Notes under the pieces: generated by a model
Told to the model about the DNA's origin: nothing
The model's database searches: none
The model's input: only the letters and a program-made list of their open reading frames with translations
In this document: positions 9,701 through 18,697 of the stretch, piece by piece
Numbering within the stretch: the stretch's first letter is position 1
How the letters are laid out: the number at the start of each line of letters is the position of its first letter
DNA from: Nocardia abscessus NBRC 100374
Lineage (GTDB): Bacteria; Actinomycetota; Actinomycetes; Mycobacteriales; Mycobacteriaceae
Direction of reading: 5' to 3'
Assembly: GCF_000308455.1 (NCBI RefSeq)
Contig: NZ_BAFP01000274.1
Location: forward strand, 248,001 to 312,000
Length of the DNA stretch: 64,000 nucleotides
Translations under genes and position numbers: made by a program

Positions 9701-12700
9701 CACCTGCACACCCATCGCCAGTTCCTGGACGGCCAGTTGGACATGGCCCGCGGCCTGGCCGGCGCGCTCGGCGACGGCAGGCTCGACGCCGCCACGGTGC
9801 GCGCCATCGAGGCGGTCAAGGAACACGGCGTCGCGATCAGCCACAGCCATGCGCGAGCCAGCGAAGTGCTCGCCCAACTGGTCGAGCTGGAAAGCGGCTT
9901 CGCTCCGGTCGCTCGCCCCTCGACCCAGGTCACGCGACCGGCGCCCGAGCCGCGCGCGGCGATCGAGCCCGCGCCGGTACGCCGCCCGCTGGCCACCGCC
10001 ATGGTCGTGGACGACCACCGGGTCGCGCCCGCGCCGGAACCCGTTGCGGCAACGATTGCTCCGGCGCCCAACGGCCACGCGCCTTCCGAGACTCCGGCGC
10101 CCAACGGCAACGCACCGTCCGAAGCCGCGACGGTCGGCGGCCAGGTGACCGGCGAGTCGCTGCGCAGTGCGCTGCGTGAGGTGGTCGCGGAGAAGACGGG
10201 TTATCCAGTTGAGATGGTGGATCCGTCGATGGATCTGGAAGCCGATCTCGGGGTGGACTCGATCAAGCGGGTGCAGGTGATCGGCGCGGTGCAGGAACGT
10301 TTCCCGCAGTTGCCGAACCTCGGCCCGGAGCAGTTGGGCACGGTGCGGACGCTGGATCAGATCGTCGATCTGCTCGGCGGCGCGGGGCCGCGGACCACGC
10401 CCGAGCCGTCCGCGAACGGTGCGACTCACCCGGCCACCGCGTCCGGGGCCGACGCTGATGTCTCGGGTGAGGCGTTGCGGTTTGCGCTGCGTGAGGTGGT
10501 TGCGGAGAAGACGGGTTATCCAGTTGAGATGGTGGATCCGTCGATGGATCTGGAAGCCGATCTCGGGGTGGACTCGATCAAGCGGGTGCAGGTGATCGGC
10601 GCGCTACAGGAACGGTTTCCGCAGTTGCCGAGCTTGGGTCCGGAGCAGTTGGGCACGGTGCGGACGCTGGATCAGATCGTCGATCTGCTCGGCGGCACCG
10701 CGAGCGCCCAGGATACCGCCGGACCGTCGGCGAACGGCGCCGACGCCGAGGTCTTAGGTGAGGCTTTGCGTCGTGCGCTGCGTGAGGTGGTTGCCGAGAA
10801 GACGGGTTATCCGGTCGAGATGGTGGATCCGTCGATGGATCTGGAAGCCGATCTCGGGGTGGACTCGATCAAGCGGGTGCAGGTGATCGGCGCGCTACAG
10901 GAACGCTTTCCGAACCTACCGAGCCTCGGCCCGGAGCAACTCGGGACACTTCGCACGCTGGATCAGATCGTGGTGGAGCTCGCCGGAGCGGCGGGTGGTG
11001 ATGTCCACCCAAAAGCTGAGGCCGCGGCGGGAACGTCGCGGCACGCCGTCGAAATCGTCTCCCTGCCGCCGCTGGATCGGTTGGTAGCGCCCTACCGCGA
11101 GGGAGCGCGGGCCGTACTCCTCGACCCCACCGGTGAACTCGACTCCGACCGTACGGCGCTCGCCGCCGCGCTGACCGGACTCGGATGGACGGTGCGCCAG
11201 ACGAATTCGGTCGCCGGTATCGACACCGCGGGCGAACCCGTCGACGTGTGCGTGGTCCTGCTCGGCGGCTCGGCAGACTGGGCGTCGGCCCGGCGCTATC
11301 TGACCGACGGCATCCTCGCGGCGGGCCGTGCTGTGCCGCTACTGCGCGGGGCGCCGGGGCGAGCGGCTTTCGTGACGGTGACGCGGCTCGACGGCGCACT
11401 GGGCTTCCTGGGCACCGCGCAACCGGAGCACGCGCTGCTCGGCGGCATCGGCGGTGTGGTGAAAACCCTGGCGGCCGAACAACCCGGACTGTTCTGCCGG
11501 GCGCTGGACATCGATCCGGCCTGCTCGCCACGGCAGCTGGCCGAGTTCGTGACGACCGAGCTGTCCGATTCCGCCCGCGACACCCTGGAGGTCGGTATCG
11601 ACGCGGCGGGTGAACGCCGTACCCCGGTGCCGAGCGGGCACGCGGCCGCACGGACGGTCACCCCGGTCCGGCCGGCCGACGAGCAGGATGCCACGGTGCT
11701 CACCGCCGATGATGTCCTGCTGGTCACCGGCGGCGCGCGCGGCGTCACGGCCACCTGCGTACTGGCGCTGGCCGCGCGGAGCGAGGCGCGCTTCGTGCTG
11801 CTCGGGCGTTCCGAGCCGAGCGTCGAACCCGGCTGGGCGACAGGGGTTTCCGACGCGGAACTCAAGTCCGCCGCGGTACGGGCGCTGGCCGGTACCGGCG
11901 CCACGCCCCGTGATATCGAGCGTGCCGTGTCCGGTGTCCGCGCCACCCGCGAGATCCGGGAGACGCTGGCCGCCCTCGGCTCACGCGCCGAGTACTTGGC
12001 CGTCGATGCCACGGATGAGCAGGCGGTCGCCGCCGCACTCGCGCCCTTGCGGGACTCGATCACCGGCGTCGTGCACGGGGCAGGGGTGCTGGCCGACTCG
12101 GTGATCACCGACAAGACCGCCGAATCCGTCGCCCGGGTGCTCGATCCGAAGATCGCCGGGCTCGCCGCCGTCCTCGGCGCGCTCGGTGAACTGCGGCATC
12201 TGGTGCTGTTCACGTCCGTGGCCGGGCTGTTCGGCAACGCGGGCCAGGCCGACTACGCGGCCGCGAACGAAGCGCTGGCACGATTGGCGGTGAGCCTGCG
12301 AACCCAGCAGCCGAACTGCCACGTCACGGCGATCGACTGGGGTGCGTGGGACGGCGGCATGGTGACCCCCGCCTTGCGCGAGCACTTCCGGACGCGCGGA
12401 GTCGAATTGCTCGACCCGCGGATGGGCGCGGCGGCGTTCACCGAGCAGTTCACCGAGGCACGCGCCGAGGACACGATCGTGCTCGTCGGACCAGCGAAGT
12501 CGCTGTCGGACACGGCGGCCGTCGCCGGCCCGGTGCGGGCGCGGCGGACGATCACCGGGATCAGCGAGGATCCGATCATCGCGGCGCACCGGATCGGTGA
12601 GCACATCGTGCTGCCCGCCACCTTCGGTCTCGGCGCGATGGTCGATTTCGCCGAACGCGCCCTGCCGGGCCGCACGGTCGTCGGTGTCCGGGACTTCCAG

Positions 12701-13342
12701 GTCCTCAAAGGGATCGTCTTCGACCGTCCGCTCGATGAAGTGGAACTCGAGCTGGTGCCGGGGGAAGACGCGTCCACGGTGCACGCGACCGTGCGCGGCG
12801 AGCACGCCGTCCACTTCCGGGCGGCCCTCGCGCTGGCCGACGCGGCGGATCGTCCCCCGCACAAGCCGGTGCCCGGTGGTCCGGCCGGCGCGGCGACCAT
12901 CTACCGAGACGCCGTTCAGTTCCACGCGCCCGCGTTGCAGGGATTGCGCTCGGTGCGTGCGGTTTCCGACGACGCGATCGTCTTCGAGTGCGAACTGCCC
13001 GCCGCCACCGTGGCGGGCGGCGCCTACGCGGGGCGGCTGCACGATCCGGTCCTCGCCGACCTGATCCTGCAGGGACCGCCGGTGCTGGGCCACCGGCTGC
13101 TCGGCAGTGCCTGTCTGCCGCTCGGCGTGGGGCGGATCGACTACTTCCGGCCGCTGCCCGCGGGCGAGCCGTTCCTGCTCACCGTGGACAACCCGCGCGC
13201 CGGTCGGCTCGACGCCCGGCTCGACGCCACCGCCACCACGGCGGACGGCACGGTGCTGCAACAGTTCTCGGACGTCACGGTGGTGACGACACCCGATCTG
13301 ACGGAGAAGTTCCAGACCTCGGTGAGGCGGTGGATGGCATGA
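6716..13342 (+). CDS. PfaA-like iterative megasynthase: KS-AT-ACP-ACP-ACP-KR-DH
   Basis: 2208 residues from GTG 6716, with GAGAGGAA upstream. The ketosynthase (about 10-450) has active Cys211 (DAACAAS), His346 (EAHATGT) and His386 (GSVKSQIGHTKG). The acyltransferase (about 560-860) has GHSFGE with Ser664 and SGAFH, a malonyl-type signature. Three acyl carrier domains carry GVDSIKR with Ser1182, Ser1287 and Ser1384. A pseudo-KR (about 1450-1640) precedes a ketoreductase (about 1660-1900: LLVTGGARG, SVAGLFGNAGQADYAAAN). The C-terminus (about 1945-2200) is a PKS-type double-hotdog dehydratase with AHRIGEHIVLP and HDPVLADL. This order matches PfaA of PUFA/secondary lipid synthases, with the AT inside. 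No second KS or chain-length factor is present. The C-terminal ATGA overlaps the next gene. Confidence 0.93.
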   Translation: MTDDRRLARNPIAIVGMSGLLPNAHNHREYWQNIVDGVDCTTEVPESRWSLDDYFDADPTAPDKTYSRRGAFLPDVEFDPLEFGLPPNQLEVTSTMQTLGLGVARDLLRDAGAVDSDWYDPGRTGVVLGTTGPVPLMHPLAARLSTPVLKEAARSVGLSDADADAIADRFVAAFAPWEANSFPGLLANITAGRVANRLGLGGINCTVDAACAASLAALRTAIAELQDGRADMMITGGVDTENTIFIYMCFSKVGALSASGQISPFSADANGTLLGEGITMLALRRLEDARRDGNRIYAVIRGLGSSSDGRAKSIYAPRAGGQRVALDRAYADAEISPADVALIEAHATGTPVGDKTELTALKELLTDATTEPAFAALGSVKSQIGHTKGAAGTASVMKLALALHQKVLPGTINVSAPNAEIAAADAPYYVNTRTRPWIRDPQRPVRRAAASAFGFGGTNFHVVLEEADADRAAHPVLHRTARAHLWHAPDVAGLIDAVRSVAASDGGDIPEAHARIGFVSVDEENAAHLRSLAVDELVRNPDATAWEHPEGVYFRAAALPDRKVGALFAGQGSQYVDMGLDAALNNPAVGAAFDAANEAFAGAPVRLSSVVFPPPAFDDDVAAAQETTLRRTEFAQPAIGALSAGQFTALSDYGLHADGYLGHSFGELTALWASGALATADFYALARARGVAMTPEPGVEAGTMVALGASRETAEELLDGVADVWICNHNAPDQIVVGGGAEGIAAVVARCGERGVATRALPVSGAFHTPYVAHAAAAFGTAVAQVPIGAPDAPVFANTPGARYSEDVAANRALLTEQLGKPVEFVAALTAMRDAGCTVFVEFGPKQVLTSLVRRTLGDDVVIATDSGPIGNSDLALTRAAVRLAVLGFGLRGINRHAAPAPQAAVSGRAMTVTMSAPEYVPETRRAAYAAALADEYRLSVLAAAPAPVDSVVDHQPAEQRAVPTASTAATERPVYPTPQPGDAGSDALESALVQHLHTHRQFLDGQLDMARGLAGALGDGRLDAATVRAIEAVKEHGVAISHSHARASEVLAQLVELESGFAPVARPSTQVTRPAPEPRAAIEPAPVRRPLATAMVVDDHRVAPAPEPVAATIAPAPNGHAPSETPAPNGNAPSEAATVGGQVTGESLRSALREVVAEKTGYPVEMVDPSMDLEADLGVDSIKRVQVIGAVQERFPQLPNLGPEQLGTVRTLDQIVDLLGGAGPRTTPEPSANGATHPATASGADADVSGEALRFALREVVAEKTGYPVEMVDPSMDLEADLGVDSIKRVQVIGALQERFPQLPSLGPEQLGTVRTLDQIVDLLGGTASAQDTAGPSANGADAEVLGEALRRALREVVAEKTGYPVEMVDPSMDLEADLGVDSIKRVQVIGALQERFPNLPSLGPEQLGTLRTLDQIVVELAGAAGGDVHPKAEAAAGTSRHAVEIVSLPPLDRLVAPYREGARAVLLDPTGELDSDRTALAAALTGLGWTVRQTNSVAGIDTAGEPVDVCVVLLGGSADWASARRYLTDGILAAGRAVPLLRGAPGRAAFVTVTRLDGALGFLGTAQPEHALLGGIGGVVKTLAAEQPGLFCRALDIDPACSPRQLAEFVTTELSDSARDTLEVGIDAAGERRTPVPSGHAAARTVTPVRPADEQDATVLTADDVLLVTGGARGVTATCVLALAARSEARFVLLGRSEPSVEPGWATGVSDAELKSAAVRALAGTGATPRDIERAVSGVRATREIRETLAALGSRAEYLAVDATDEQAVAAALAPLRDSITGVVHGAGVLADSVITDKTAESVARVLDPKIAGLAAVLGALGELRHLVLFTSVAGLFGNAGQADYAAANEALARLAVSLRTQQPNCHVTAIDWGAWDGGMVTPALREHFRTRGVELLDPRMGAAAFTEQFTEARAEDTIVLVGPAKSLSDTAAVAGPVRARRTITGISEDPIIAAHRIGEHIVLPATFGLGAMVDFAERALPGRTVVGVRDFQVLKGIVFDRPLDEVELELVPGEDASTVHATVRGEHAVHFRAALALADAADRPPHKPVPGGPAGAATIYRDAVQFHAPALQGLRSVRAVSDDAIVFECELPAATVAGGAYAGRLHDPVLADLILQGPPVLGHRLLGSACLPLGVGRIDYFRPLPAGEPFLLTVDNPRAGRLDARLDATATTADGTVLQQFSDVTVVTTPDLTEKFQTSVRRWMA
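10150..10985 (+). repeat. Three tandem acyl-carrier-protein coding repeats
   Basis: Three copies of an about 235-bp ACP unit (about 10150-10380, 10459-10690, 10757-10985) are separated by short Ala/Pro/Gly linkers. Serine codons for phosphopantetheine lie at 10259, 10574 and 10865. The core from GAGAAGACGGGTTATCC to the helix-II region after the serine is almost identical in DNA, not just protein; copies differ mainly at third positions and in the flanks. Tandem ACPs are a hallmark of Pfa synthases and raise output in studied systems (family knowledge). Confidence 0.92.
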
Positions 13343-15450
13343 CAACCCTGGAATTCGACGGCATTCCGTTCGATCCGGTGACCGCGCTCGCGGCGGACCT
13401 GCGGGGAAGCGTCGACGGATCGCCGTCACGCCGACCGGACCCCGGCAGTGCGGGCCCGCGGGCGGGTTCGCTCGCCCCGTCCCCGGACGATGCCCCGAAC
13501 AGCAGTGCGGCGGATGGTCTCGCCGTCTCCGGGACACAACCCGGTGCGTCGGCGGCGCAGCGCACGGACAGTGCCGCGGCGCGCGCCGCCGGTCCACTCG
13601 CCGAAATCCGCTCCGGTGTCGTCGCCGCGCACCGGGCGGCGTTGAACGCGCAGCTGGCCATGCAGCGGGCGGTGTGGCAGCGGGCGCTGCGCCGCCCGGC
13701 GGGACCGGGCGAGGCGCAGGCCGCGTCCGGTCCGGGTTTCGGTGGTCACGCTGACGAAGGCGTCGATCCCGGGACGGCACGCGCGGTGTCCTCCGTTCGG
13801 GGCGGGTTCACCGCCGCGGAGTCCGCCTTCAAGCCGTTGGCCCGCACCGGCCGCACCCGTCTGGATCGAGCGGCTCTGCTGCGCCTCACCGAAGGCGACC
13901 TGAGCGGCGTCTTCGGTGCGGCGCACCGGCGCTCCGGCATCGAAGCGGTGGCCCGGCTCGCCGGGACGGCCGAACTCGCGCTCACCGAAGTCACCGCCAT
14001 CGAGTTGTACGGCGGCGCGGGCAACGGCAGGGTCGAGGCCCGGTTCGAAGGTGATCCACGCGCGGCCGCGACGCAGACCGCGGAGGTGTTCGCGCTGTAC
14101 CTCGGCCTGCCGCTGGCGCTGTCGGGCAGTTCCCTCGTCGCGGAATGCGCGGGCACGGTCGCGGGTGTCGCGTCCGGCACGATCACCCTGACGGTGACCG
14201 CGCTCGACCTGGTGCCCCGTCCGCACATCTGCGGTACGGCGACCATCGCCGGAGCGGAAGGCGCGCTCGACGTCACGGTCACGGTCGTGGAACGCCCGGG
14301 CAGCGGGGTCGGCCCAGGTCAGGTCTCGGAAGGCTTGCTGCTCAACGAGTTCCACATGACGCATCTGTCCCGCGGCGACCAAGGCATCGCCATGGGACCG
14401 GAATTCGCGCAGTACACCGGCGTGCGGGCGACCCGCTTGCCGACCGGCGGCCTGCTGCTGGTCGACCGGGTGCTCGACTTCGACGGCCGCCGCGGAAACC
14501 TGGACGGCGCGTCCTACACCACCGAGTACGACTCACCGGCCGACTCCTGGTACTACGGCGACACCGCGAACGACTCCATGCCGCACTTCGTCTACATGGA
14601 GACCTCGTTGCAGGCGGCACTGCTGATGGGTTACTACGCGGGCCCCACGCTCACCCAGCCCGGCACCACCCTGAGCCTGCGCAACCTCGGCGGCACCGCC
14701 ACCGTGCTACGGCAGATCGACTTGCGAGACAGGACGATTCGCCAGTCCTCCCGGCTGCTGTCGACCACCGTCCTGCCCGGCTCGTCGCTGCAGACCTTCG
14801 ACTACACCCTCAGCGTGGACGGCGAACCGTTCTACGCGGGCGAGACCATGTTCGGATACTTCAGCGACGAGGCTCTCGCCAACCAGACCGGCCTCGACGC
14901 GGGCCGCCCCGCACCGAGCTGGCTCGCGGAGAACCCCGGCGCGGACGTGCGCACCATCGACGTCGCCGCCCGCCGGGCCGACCCGCGAGCGAGGCTGTGC
15001 GCCCGGCGCACCTTGGCGCTGATCGATCGGGTCGATGTGGTCGACGGCGGCGGCCGGTACGACGCGGGATATCTGCACTCGCTGCGCGAGATCGACCCGT
15101 CGGACTGGTACTTCGCCCGGCACTTCCACCTCGACCCGGTGATCCCGGGATCGCTCGGCGTGGAATCGGTGATCCACGCGATCCAGGAGTGGATGCTCGA
15201 CGCCGGCCTCGCCGACACGATCGGTGATCCGGTCTTCCGCATCCCCGCCGGGCGGCCGTTCAGCTGGCGCTACCGCGGGCAGTTCCTGCCCACCGACGGC
15301 ACCGTCGAACTCGAAGCCCACATCAAGGAGATCCAGCACGGGCCACGGGGCGTCACCGTCGTCGCCGACGGCTCGCTGTGGAAGCCGGGGCTGCGCATCT
15401 ACGAGCTGACCGACCTCGCGGTCGAACTCGCCGAGCGGGAGGAACGCTGA
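13339..15450 (+). CDS. PfaC-like protein: tandem FabA-type dehydratase region without KS/CLF
   Basis: 703 residues. Residues 1-140 are Pro/Ala/Ser-rich with a helical stretch. Residues about 150-330 contain LLRLTEGDLSGVFG, matching the EGDIAKVFG motif that precedes the first dehydratase in PfaC. A first hotdog region spans about 355-530 (LLLVDRVLDFDG, FGYFSDEALAN). The second (about 550-700) has the FabA active-site pattern DWYFARHFHLDPVIPGSLG with likely catalytic His595. It would dehydrate or isomerise beta-hydroxyacyl-ACP intermediates. Unlike classical PfaC, no KS or chain-length-factor domains precede these. It overlaps both neighbours (ATGA and TGATG), indicating translational coupling. 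Confidence 0.88.
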   Translation: MTTLEFDGIPFDPVTALAADLRGSVDGSPSRRPDPGSAGPRAGSLAPSPDDAPNSSAADGLAVSGTQPGASAAQRTDSAAARAAGPLAEIRSGVVAAHRAALNAQLAMQRAVWQRALRRPAGPGEAQAASGPGFGGHADEGVDPGTARAVSSVRGGFTAAESAFKPLARTGRTRLDRAALLRLTEGDLSGVFGAAHRRSGIEAVARLAGTAELALTEVTAIELYGGAGNGRVEARFEGDPRAAATQTAEVFALYLGLPLALSGSSLVAECAGTVAGVASGTITLTVTALDLVPRPHICGTATIAGAEGALDVTVTVVERPGSGVGPGQVSEGLLLNEFHMTHLSRGDQGIAMGPEFAQYTGVRATRLPTGGLLLVDRVLDFDGRRGNLDGASYTTEYDSPADSWYYGDTANDSMPHFVYMETSLQAALLMGYYAGPTLTQPGTTLSLRNLGGTATVLRQIDLRDRTIRQSSRLLSTTVLPGSSLQTFDYTLSVDGEPFYAGETMFGYFSDEALANQTGLDAGRPAPSWLAENPGADVRTIDVAARRADPRARLCARRTLALIDRVDVVDGGGRYDAGYLHSLREIDPSDWYFARHFHLDPVIPGSLGVESVIHAIQEWMLDAGLADTIGDPVFRIPAGRPFSWRYRGQFLPTDGTVELEAHIKEIQHGPRGVTVVADGSLWKPGLRIYELTDLAVELAEREER

Positions 15451-17018
15451 TGACCACATCCGCGGCCGGTGTCCTCGCGGACACCGCCGACGACATCACC
15501 GCCGTCTTGTCCGACCTGGCCCGCCCCTGCTGGATCGTGCGCCACGAGGGCCGGGTGGGCGCGACGACCGACGAGCGGACCGCGGCACACGCCGAGGTCC
15601 TCGCGGCGGTGGCCCCGCTACCGCCCGAGCAGCTGGGTGATCGGCGCTTCGCCGCCGCCCACGGTGTGCGCGCCGCGTACGCCGCGGGGGCCATGGCGAA
15701 CGGAATCGCCTCGCCCGCATTGGTTTCGGCGATGGCCCGGGCGGGGTATCTCGCCTCCTACGGCGCGGCGGGCGTGCCCCCCGCGGCGGTGGACGCGGCA
15801 CTGGCCGAGCTGAGCCGCGAGCTGCCCGGAAAGCCGTTCGCGTGCAACCTGATCCACAGCCCTTCCGAGCCCGCGCTGGAGCGCGCGATCGTCGACGCGT
15901 GCCTGCGCCATCAGGTGCGCTGTGTGGAAGCGTCGGCGTTCATGGACCTCACCGGCGAGGTCGTGCGCTACCGTGCGGCGGGGCTGGCCGTCGACCGGCA
16001 AGGACGCGTCGAGGTGCGCAACCGCCTGATCGCGAAGGTCTCCCGGGTCGAGGTGGCCGAGCCGTTCCTGCGCCCGGCGCCCACCCGGTTGCTGCGCATG
16101 CTGGTCGAATCCGGTGACCTCACGCCGGAGCAGGCCCGGCTCGCCGAACAGGTGCCGATGGCCGACGACATCACGGCCGAAGCCGACTCCGGCGGTCACA
16201 CCGACCGCAGGCCGTTGCTGGTACTGCTACCCGAGCTGATCGCGGCCCGGGACCGGCTGGCCCGCACCGTGCCCGCCGCGGCGGCGGTCCGAGTCGGCGC
16301 GGCGGGCGGCATCGGCACCCCCGACGCGGCGGCCGCGGCCTTCGCGCTGGGCGCCGCCTACGTGGTGACCGGGTCGGTGAACCAGGCCACCCGGGAAGCG
16401 GCCCAGTGCGACACCACCAAACAGCTGCTCACCCAAGCCGCTTTCGCCGACTGCACCATGGCGCCGTCCTCGGACATGTTCGAGCTCGGCGTCCAGGTGC
16501 AGGTGCTGCGCAGAGGCACCATGTTCGCCGCCCGCGCGCAGCGGCTCTACGACACCTATCGCGCCTACGACGGCATCGACGCGATCCCGGCCGACCTGCG
16601 TCGCGATCTGGAGGCCACGCTGTTCCAGCGGCCGCTGGACGCCGTGTGGGAGGACTGCGTCACCTACTTCACCGAGCGTGACCCGGCCCAGCTCGCCGGC
16701 GCCGACGCCGACCCGAAACGCAAGATGGCCCTGGTGTTCCGGTGGTACCTGGGCTTGTCGTCGGGGTGGAGCATGCGCGGCGAGGCAGGCCGCGTCGCCG
16801 ACTACCAGATCTGGTGCGGGCCCGCGATGGGCGGGTTCAACAACTGGGTGGCCGGAAGCTACCTGGCCGCGCTGCGCAACCGGCACGTCGCCGATATCGC
16901 CGACCAGATGATGCTGGGCGCGGCCTACCTGACCCGGGTCGCCCAGTTGCGTACCGCGGGCGTGCGGCTACCCGCCGACTGCGCCCGATTCGTGCCCCGA
17001 CCGAGGGAGGAACGATGA
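15450..17018 (+). CDS. pfaD: PfaD-family trans-acting enoyl reductase
   Basis: 522 residues, close to the usual PfaD size. It belongs to the FMN-dependent nitropropane-dioxygenase/FabK-like fold and reduces enoyl-ACP in trans during PUFA or secondary lipid synthesis. Visible features are an N-terminal PfaD-specific lead (CWIVRHEGRVGATTDERTA), the barrel start GVRAAYAAGAMANGIASPAL, and the FMN-phosphate region VGAAGGIGTPDAAAAAFALG (about 281-300) followed by GAAYVVTGSVNQ. The ATG overlaps the dehydratase stop as TGATG, and GGGAGGAA lies just upstream. Its presence shows that some double bonds are reduced and others probably kept. Confidence 0.93.
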   Translation: MTTSAAGVLADTADDITAVLSDLARPCWIVRHEGRVGATTDERTAAHAEVLAAVAPLPPEQLGDRRFAAAHGVRAAYAAGAMANGIASPALVSAMARAGYLASYGAAGVPPAAVDAALAELSRELPGKPFACNLIHSPSEPALERAIVDACLRHQVRCVEASAFMDLTGEVVRYRAAGLAVDRQGRVEVRNRLIAKVSRVEVAEPFLRPAPTRLLRMLVESGDLTPEQARLAEQVPMADDITAEADSGGHTDRRPLLVLLPELIAARDRLARTVPAAAAVRVGAAGGIGTPDAAAAAFALGAAYVVTGSVNQATREAAQCDTTKQLLTQAAFADCTMAPSSDMFELGVQVQVLRRGTMFAARAQRLYDTYRAYDGIDAIPADLRRDLEATLFQRPLDAVWEDCVTYFTERDPAQLAGADADPKRKMALVFRWYLGLSSGWSMRGEAGRVADYQIWCGPAMGGFNNWVAGSYLAALRNRHVADIADQMMLGAAYLTRVAQLRTAGVRLPADCARFVPRPREER

Positions 17019-18697
17019 CCACGCTGGAGAGCGGTCCGGATACCCGGACCTCCTGGATGGTGTGCCCGTCCTGCGCCGCCATGCTCTACGCCAAACGCTA
17101 CGAGCGGTCCGGCCGGGTCTGCCCGGACTGCGACGGGCACGGCATGCTGACCGCCGACCAGCGCATCGAGGCGCTGCTGGACCCGGGCTCGGCGCGGTAC
17201 CTCGAGCCGTCCGCCACCGCCGCCGATCCGCTCGGCTTCAGCGACTCCCGCCCCTATCCCGAGCGACATGCCGAAGCGAGCCGCCGCACCGGGCTGACCG
17301 ACGCCATCCGGTGCGTGCGCGGCACCATCGGCGGCGCGCCGGTGGTGCTGGCGGTGATGGACTTCCGGTTCCTCGGCGGCAGTCTCGGCGCCGCGGTGGG
17401 CGAAGCGGTCACCGTCGCTGCCGAGACTGCGCTGGCGGCGCGCGTGCCGCTCGTGCTGGTCACCGCCTCCGGCGGCGCCCGCATGCAGGAAGGCATCCTC
17501 GCGCTGATGCAAATGGCCAAGACCAGCCAGGCACTGCGCGACCTGGACGACGCGGGCGTGCTGACCATCTCGGTGATCACCGATCCCACCTACGGCGGCG
17601 TCGCGGCCTCCTACGCCACCTCCACCGACATCATCATCGCCGAACCCGGCGCGCGTCTCGGATTCGCCGGTCCACGGGTGATCCAGCAGACCATCGGCGA
17701 GACGTTGCCCGCCGGATTCCAGACCGCGGAATTCCTGCTCGAACACGGCGTGGTGGACATGATCTGCCACCGTTCGGCCCTGCGGGACCGGTTGGCCCGC
17801 TTGCTGGCACTGGCGGCCGACAGCGCGCGCCGCATCGAGGTCGCCGACGACCCGGACCCGGTCTGCGTGGACGCGGCCCGCCTCGCGCCGCGCGATGCCT
17901 GGCAGAGCGTGCGGGCCGCGCGAGAACTGGGCCGGCCGACCACACTGGACTACCTGGCCGCGTCCTTCGACGAATTCGTCGAGTTGCACGGCGACCGGTT
18001 GTCGGCGGACTGCCCCGCCATGATCACCGCGCTGGCCCGTCTCGACGACGCGCCGGTCATCGTGATCGGCACGCAGAAGGGCCATACGGCGACCGAGTTG
18101 GCGCAGCGCAACTACGGTATGCCGACCCCGGCCGGCTACCGGAAGTCGGCCCGCGTGCTGCGCCTGGCCGCCAAGCTGGGCATTCCGGTGATCACCCTGG
18201 TCGACACCGCGGGTGCTTACCCGGGTGTGACCGCCGAGGAGCAGGGGCAGGCCGTCGCCATCGCGGAATCGCTCAAACTGCTTGCCGGGCTGCCCGTTCC
18301 GGTGGTCACCGTGATCACCGGCGAGGGCGGTAGCGGGGGAGCGCTCGCGCTGGCCGTGGCCGATCGCGTGCTCGTCTGCGAGAACGCCGTCTACTCGGTG
18401 ATCAGCCCGGAAGGGTGCGCCTCGATCCTGTGGAAGGACGCGGCCGCCGCACCGCGCGCCGCCGCCGCGCTGCGGGTGGACTCGACCTCCCTGCTCGAAC
18501 TCGGCGTCGCCGACGGCGTGCTGACCGAGCCGCAGGGCGGCGCGCACCGAGATCCCGCCGCGGCCGCCGCCGCCCTGCGCCAGGCGCTGCGTCAAGCGGT
18601 CGCAGACTTGGCGCGGTTGCGGGTCGCGGAGCTGCTCGACCGCCGCCACCACCGTTTCCGTGTCTTCGGACTGTCCACGAACGATCAGGAGAAGTGA
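17015..18697 (+). CDS. accDA: Fused acetyl-CoA carboxylase carboxyltransferase, AccD-AccA
   Basis: 560 residues. An N-terminal zinc ribbon (Cys17, Cys20, Cys36, Cys39) begins an AccD-type beta half (to about 290; RVPLVLVTASGGARMQEG, TYGGVAASYA). An AccA-type alpha half follows (from about 300; FVELHGDR, GTQKGH, NYGMPTPAGYRKS, DTAGAYPG, GEGGSGGALA). Together they transfer carboxyl from carboxybiotin to acetyl-CoA, giving malonyl-CoA. Actinomycete primary metabolism normally uses a different two-subunit acyl-CoA carboxylase, so this bacterial multi-subunit type is unusual here. It is coupled to pfaD (ATGA) and to the biotin carrier (TGATG). Dedicated malonyl-CoA supply to the synthase is inferred. 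Confidence 0.93.
   Translation: MTTLESGPDTRTSWMVCPSCAAMLYAKRYERSGRVCPDCDGHGMLTADQRIEALLDPGSARYLEPSATAADPLGFSDSRPYPERHAEASRRTGLTDAIRCVRGTIGGAPVVLAVMDFRFLGGSLGAAVGEAVTVAAETALAARVPLVLVTASGGARMQEGILALMQMAKTSQALRDLDDAGVLTISVITDPTYGGVAASYATSTDIIIAEPGARLGFAGPRVIQQTIGETLPAGFQTAEFLLEHGVVDMICHRSALRDRLARLLALAADSARRIEVADDPDPVCVDAARLAPRDAWQSVRAARELGRPTTLDYLAASFDEFVELHGDRLSADCPAMITALARLDDAPVIVIGTQKGHTATELAQRNYGMPTPAGYRKSARVLRLAAKLGIPVITLVDTAGAYPGVTAEEQGQAVAIAESLKLLAGLPVPVVTVITGEGGSGGALALAVADRVLVCENAVYSVISPEGCASILWKDAAAAPRAAAALRVDSTSLLELGVADGVLTEPQGGAHRDPAAAAAALRQALRQAVADLARLRVAELLDRRHHRFRVFGLSTNDQEK

Noticed and set aside
7721..10429. 902-codon open frame on the minus strand
   Set aside because: It lies wholly antisense to the KS-AT-ACP part of the megasynthase, has Arg/Gly/His-rich shadow composition and no motifs. 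Long antisense frames are expected at this GC content.
11981..13780. 599-codon open frame on the minus strand
   Set aside because: Antisense to the KR/DH region, rich in Arg/Pro/Gly/His with no recognisable domain; the plus frame has clear catalytic motifs.
13339..14340. Possible hidden KS or chain-length-factor domain in the PfaC-like protein
   Set aside because: No Cys/Gln active-site motif, EAHxTGT-type or GHxxGAAG-type sequence is found in the first 330 residues. The size is too small for a KS-CLF pair.
16925..18652. 575-codon open frame on the minus strand
   Set aside because: Antisense to accDA, which has its full zinc and carboxyltransferase motifs.
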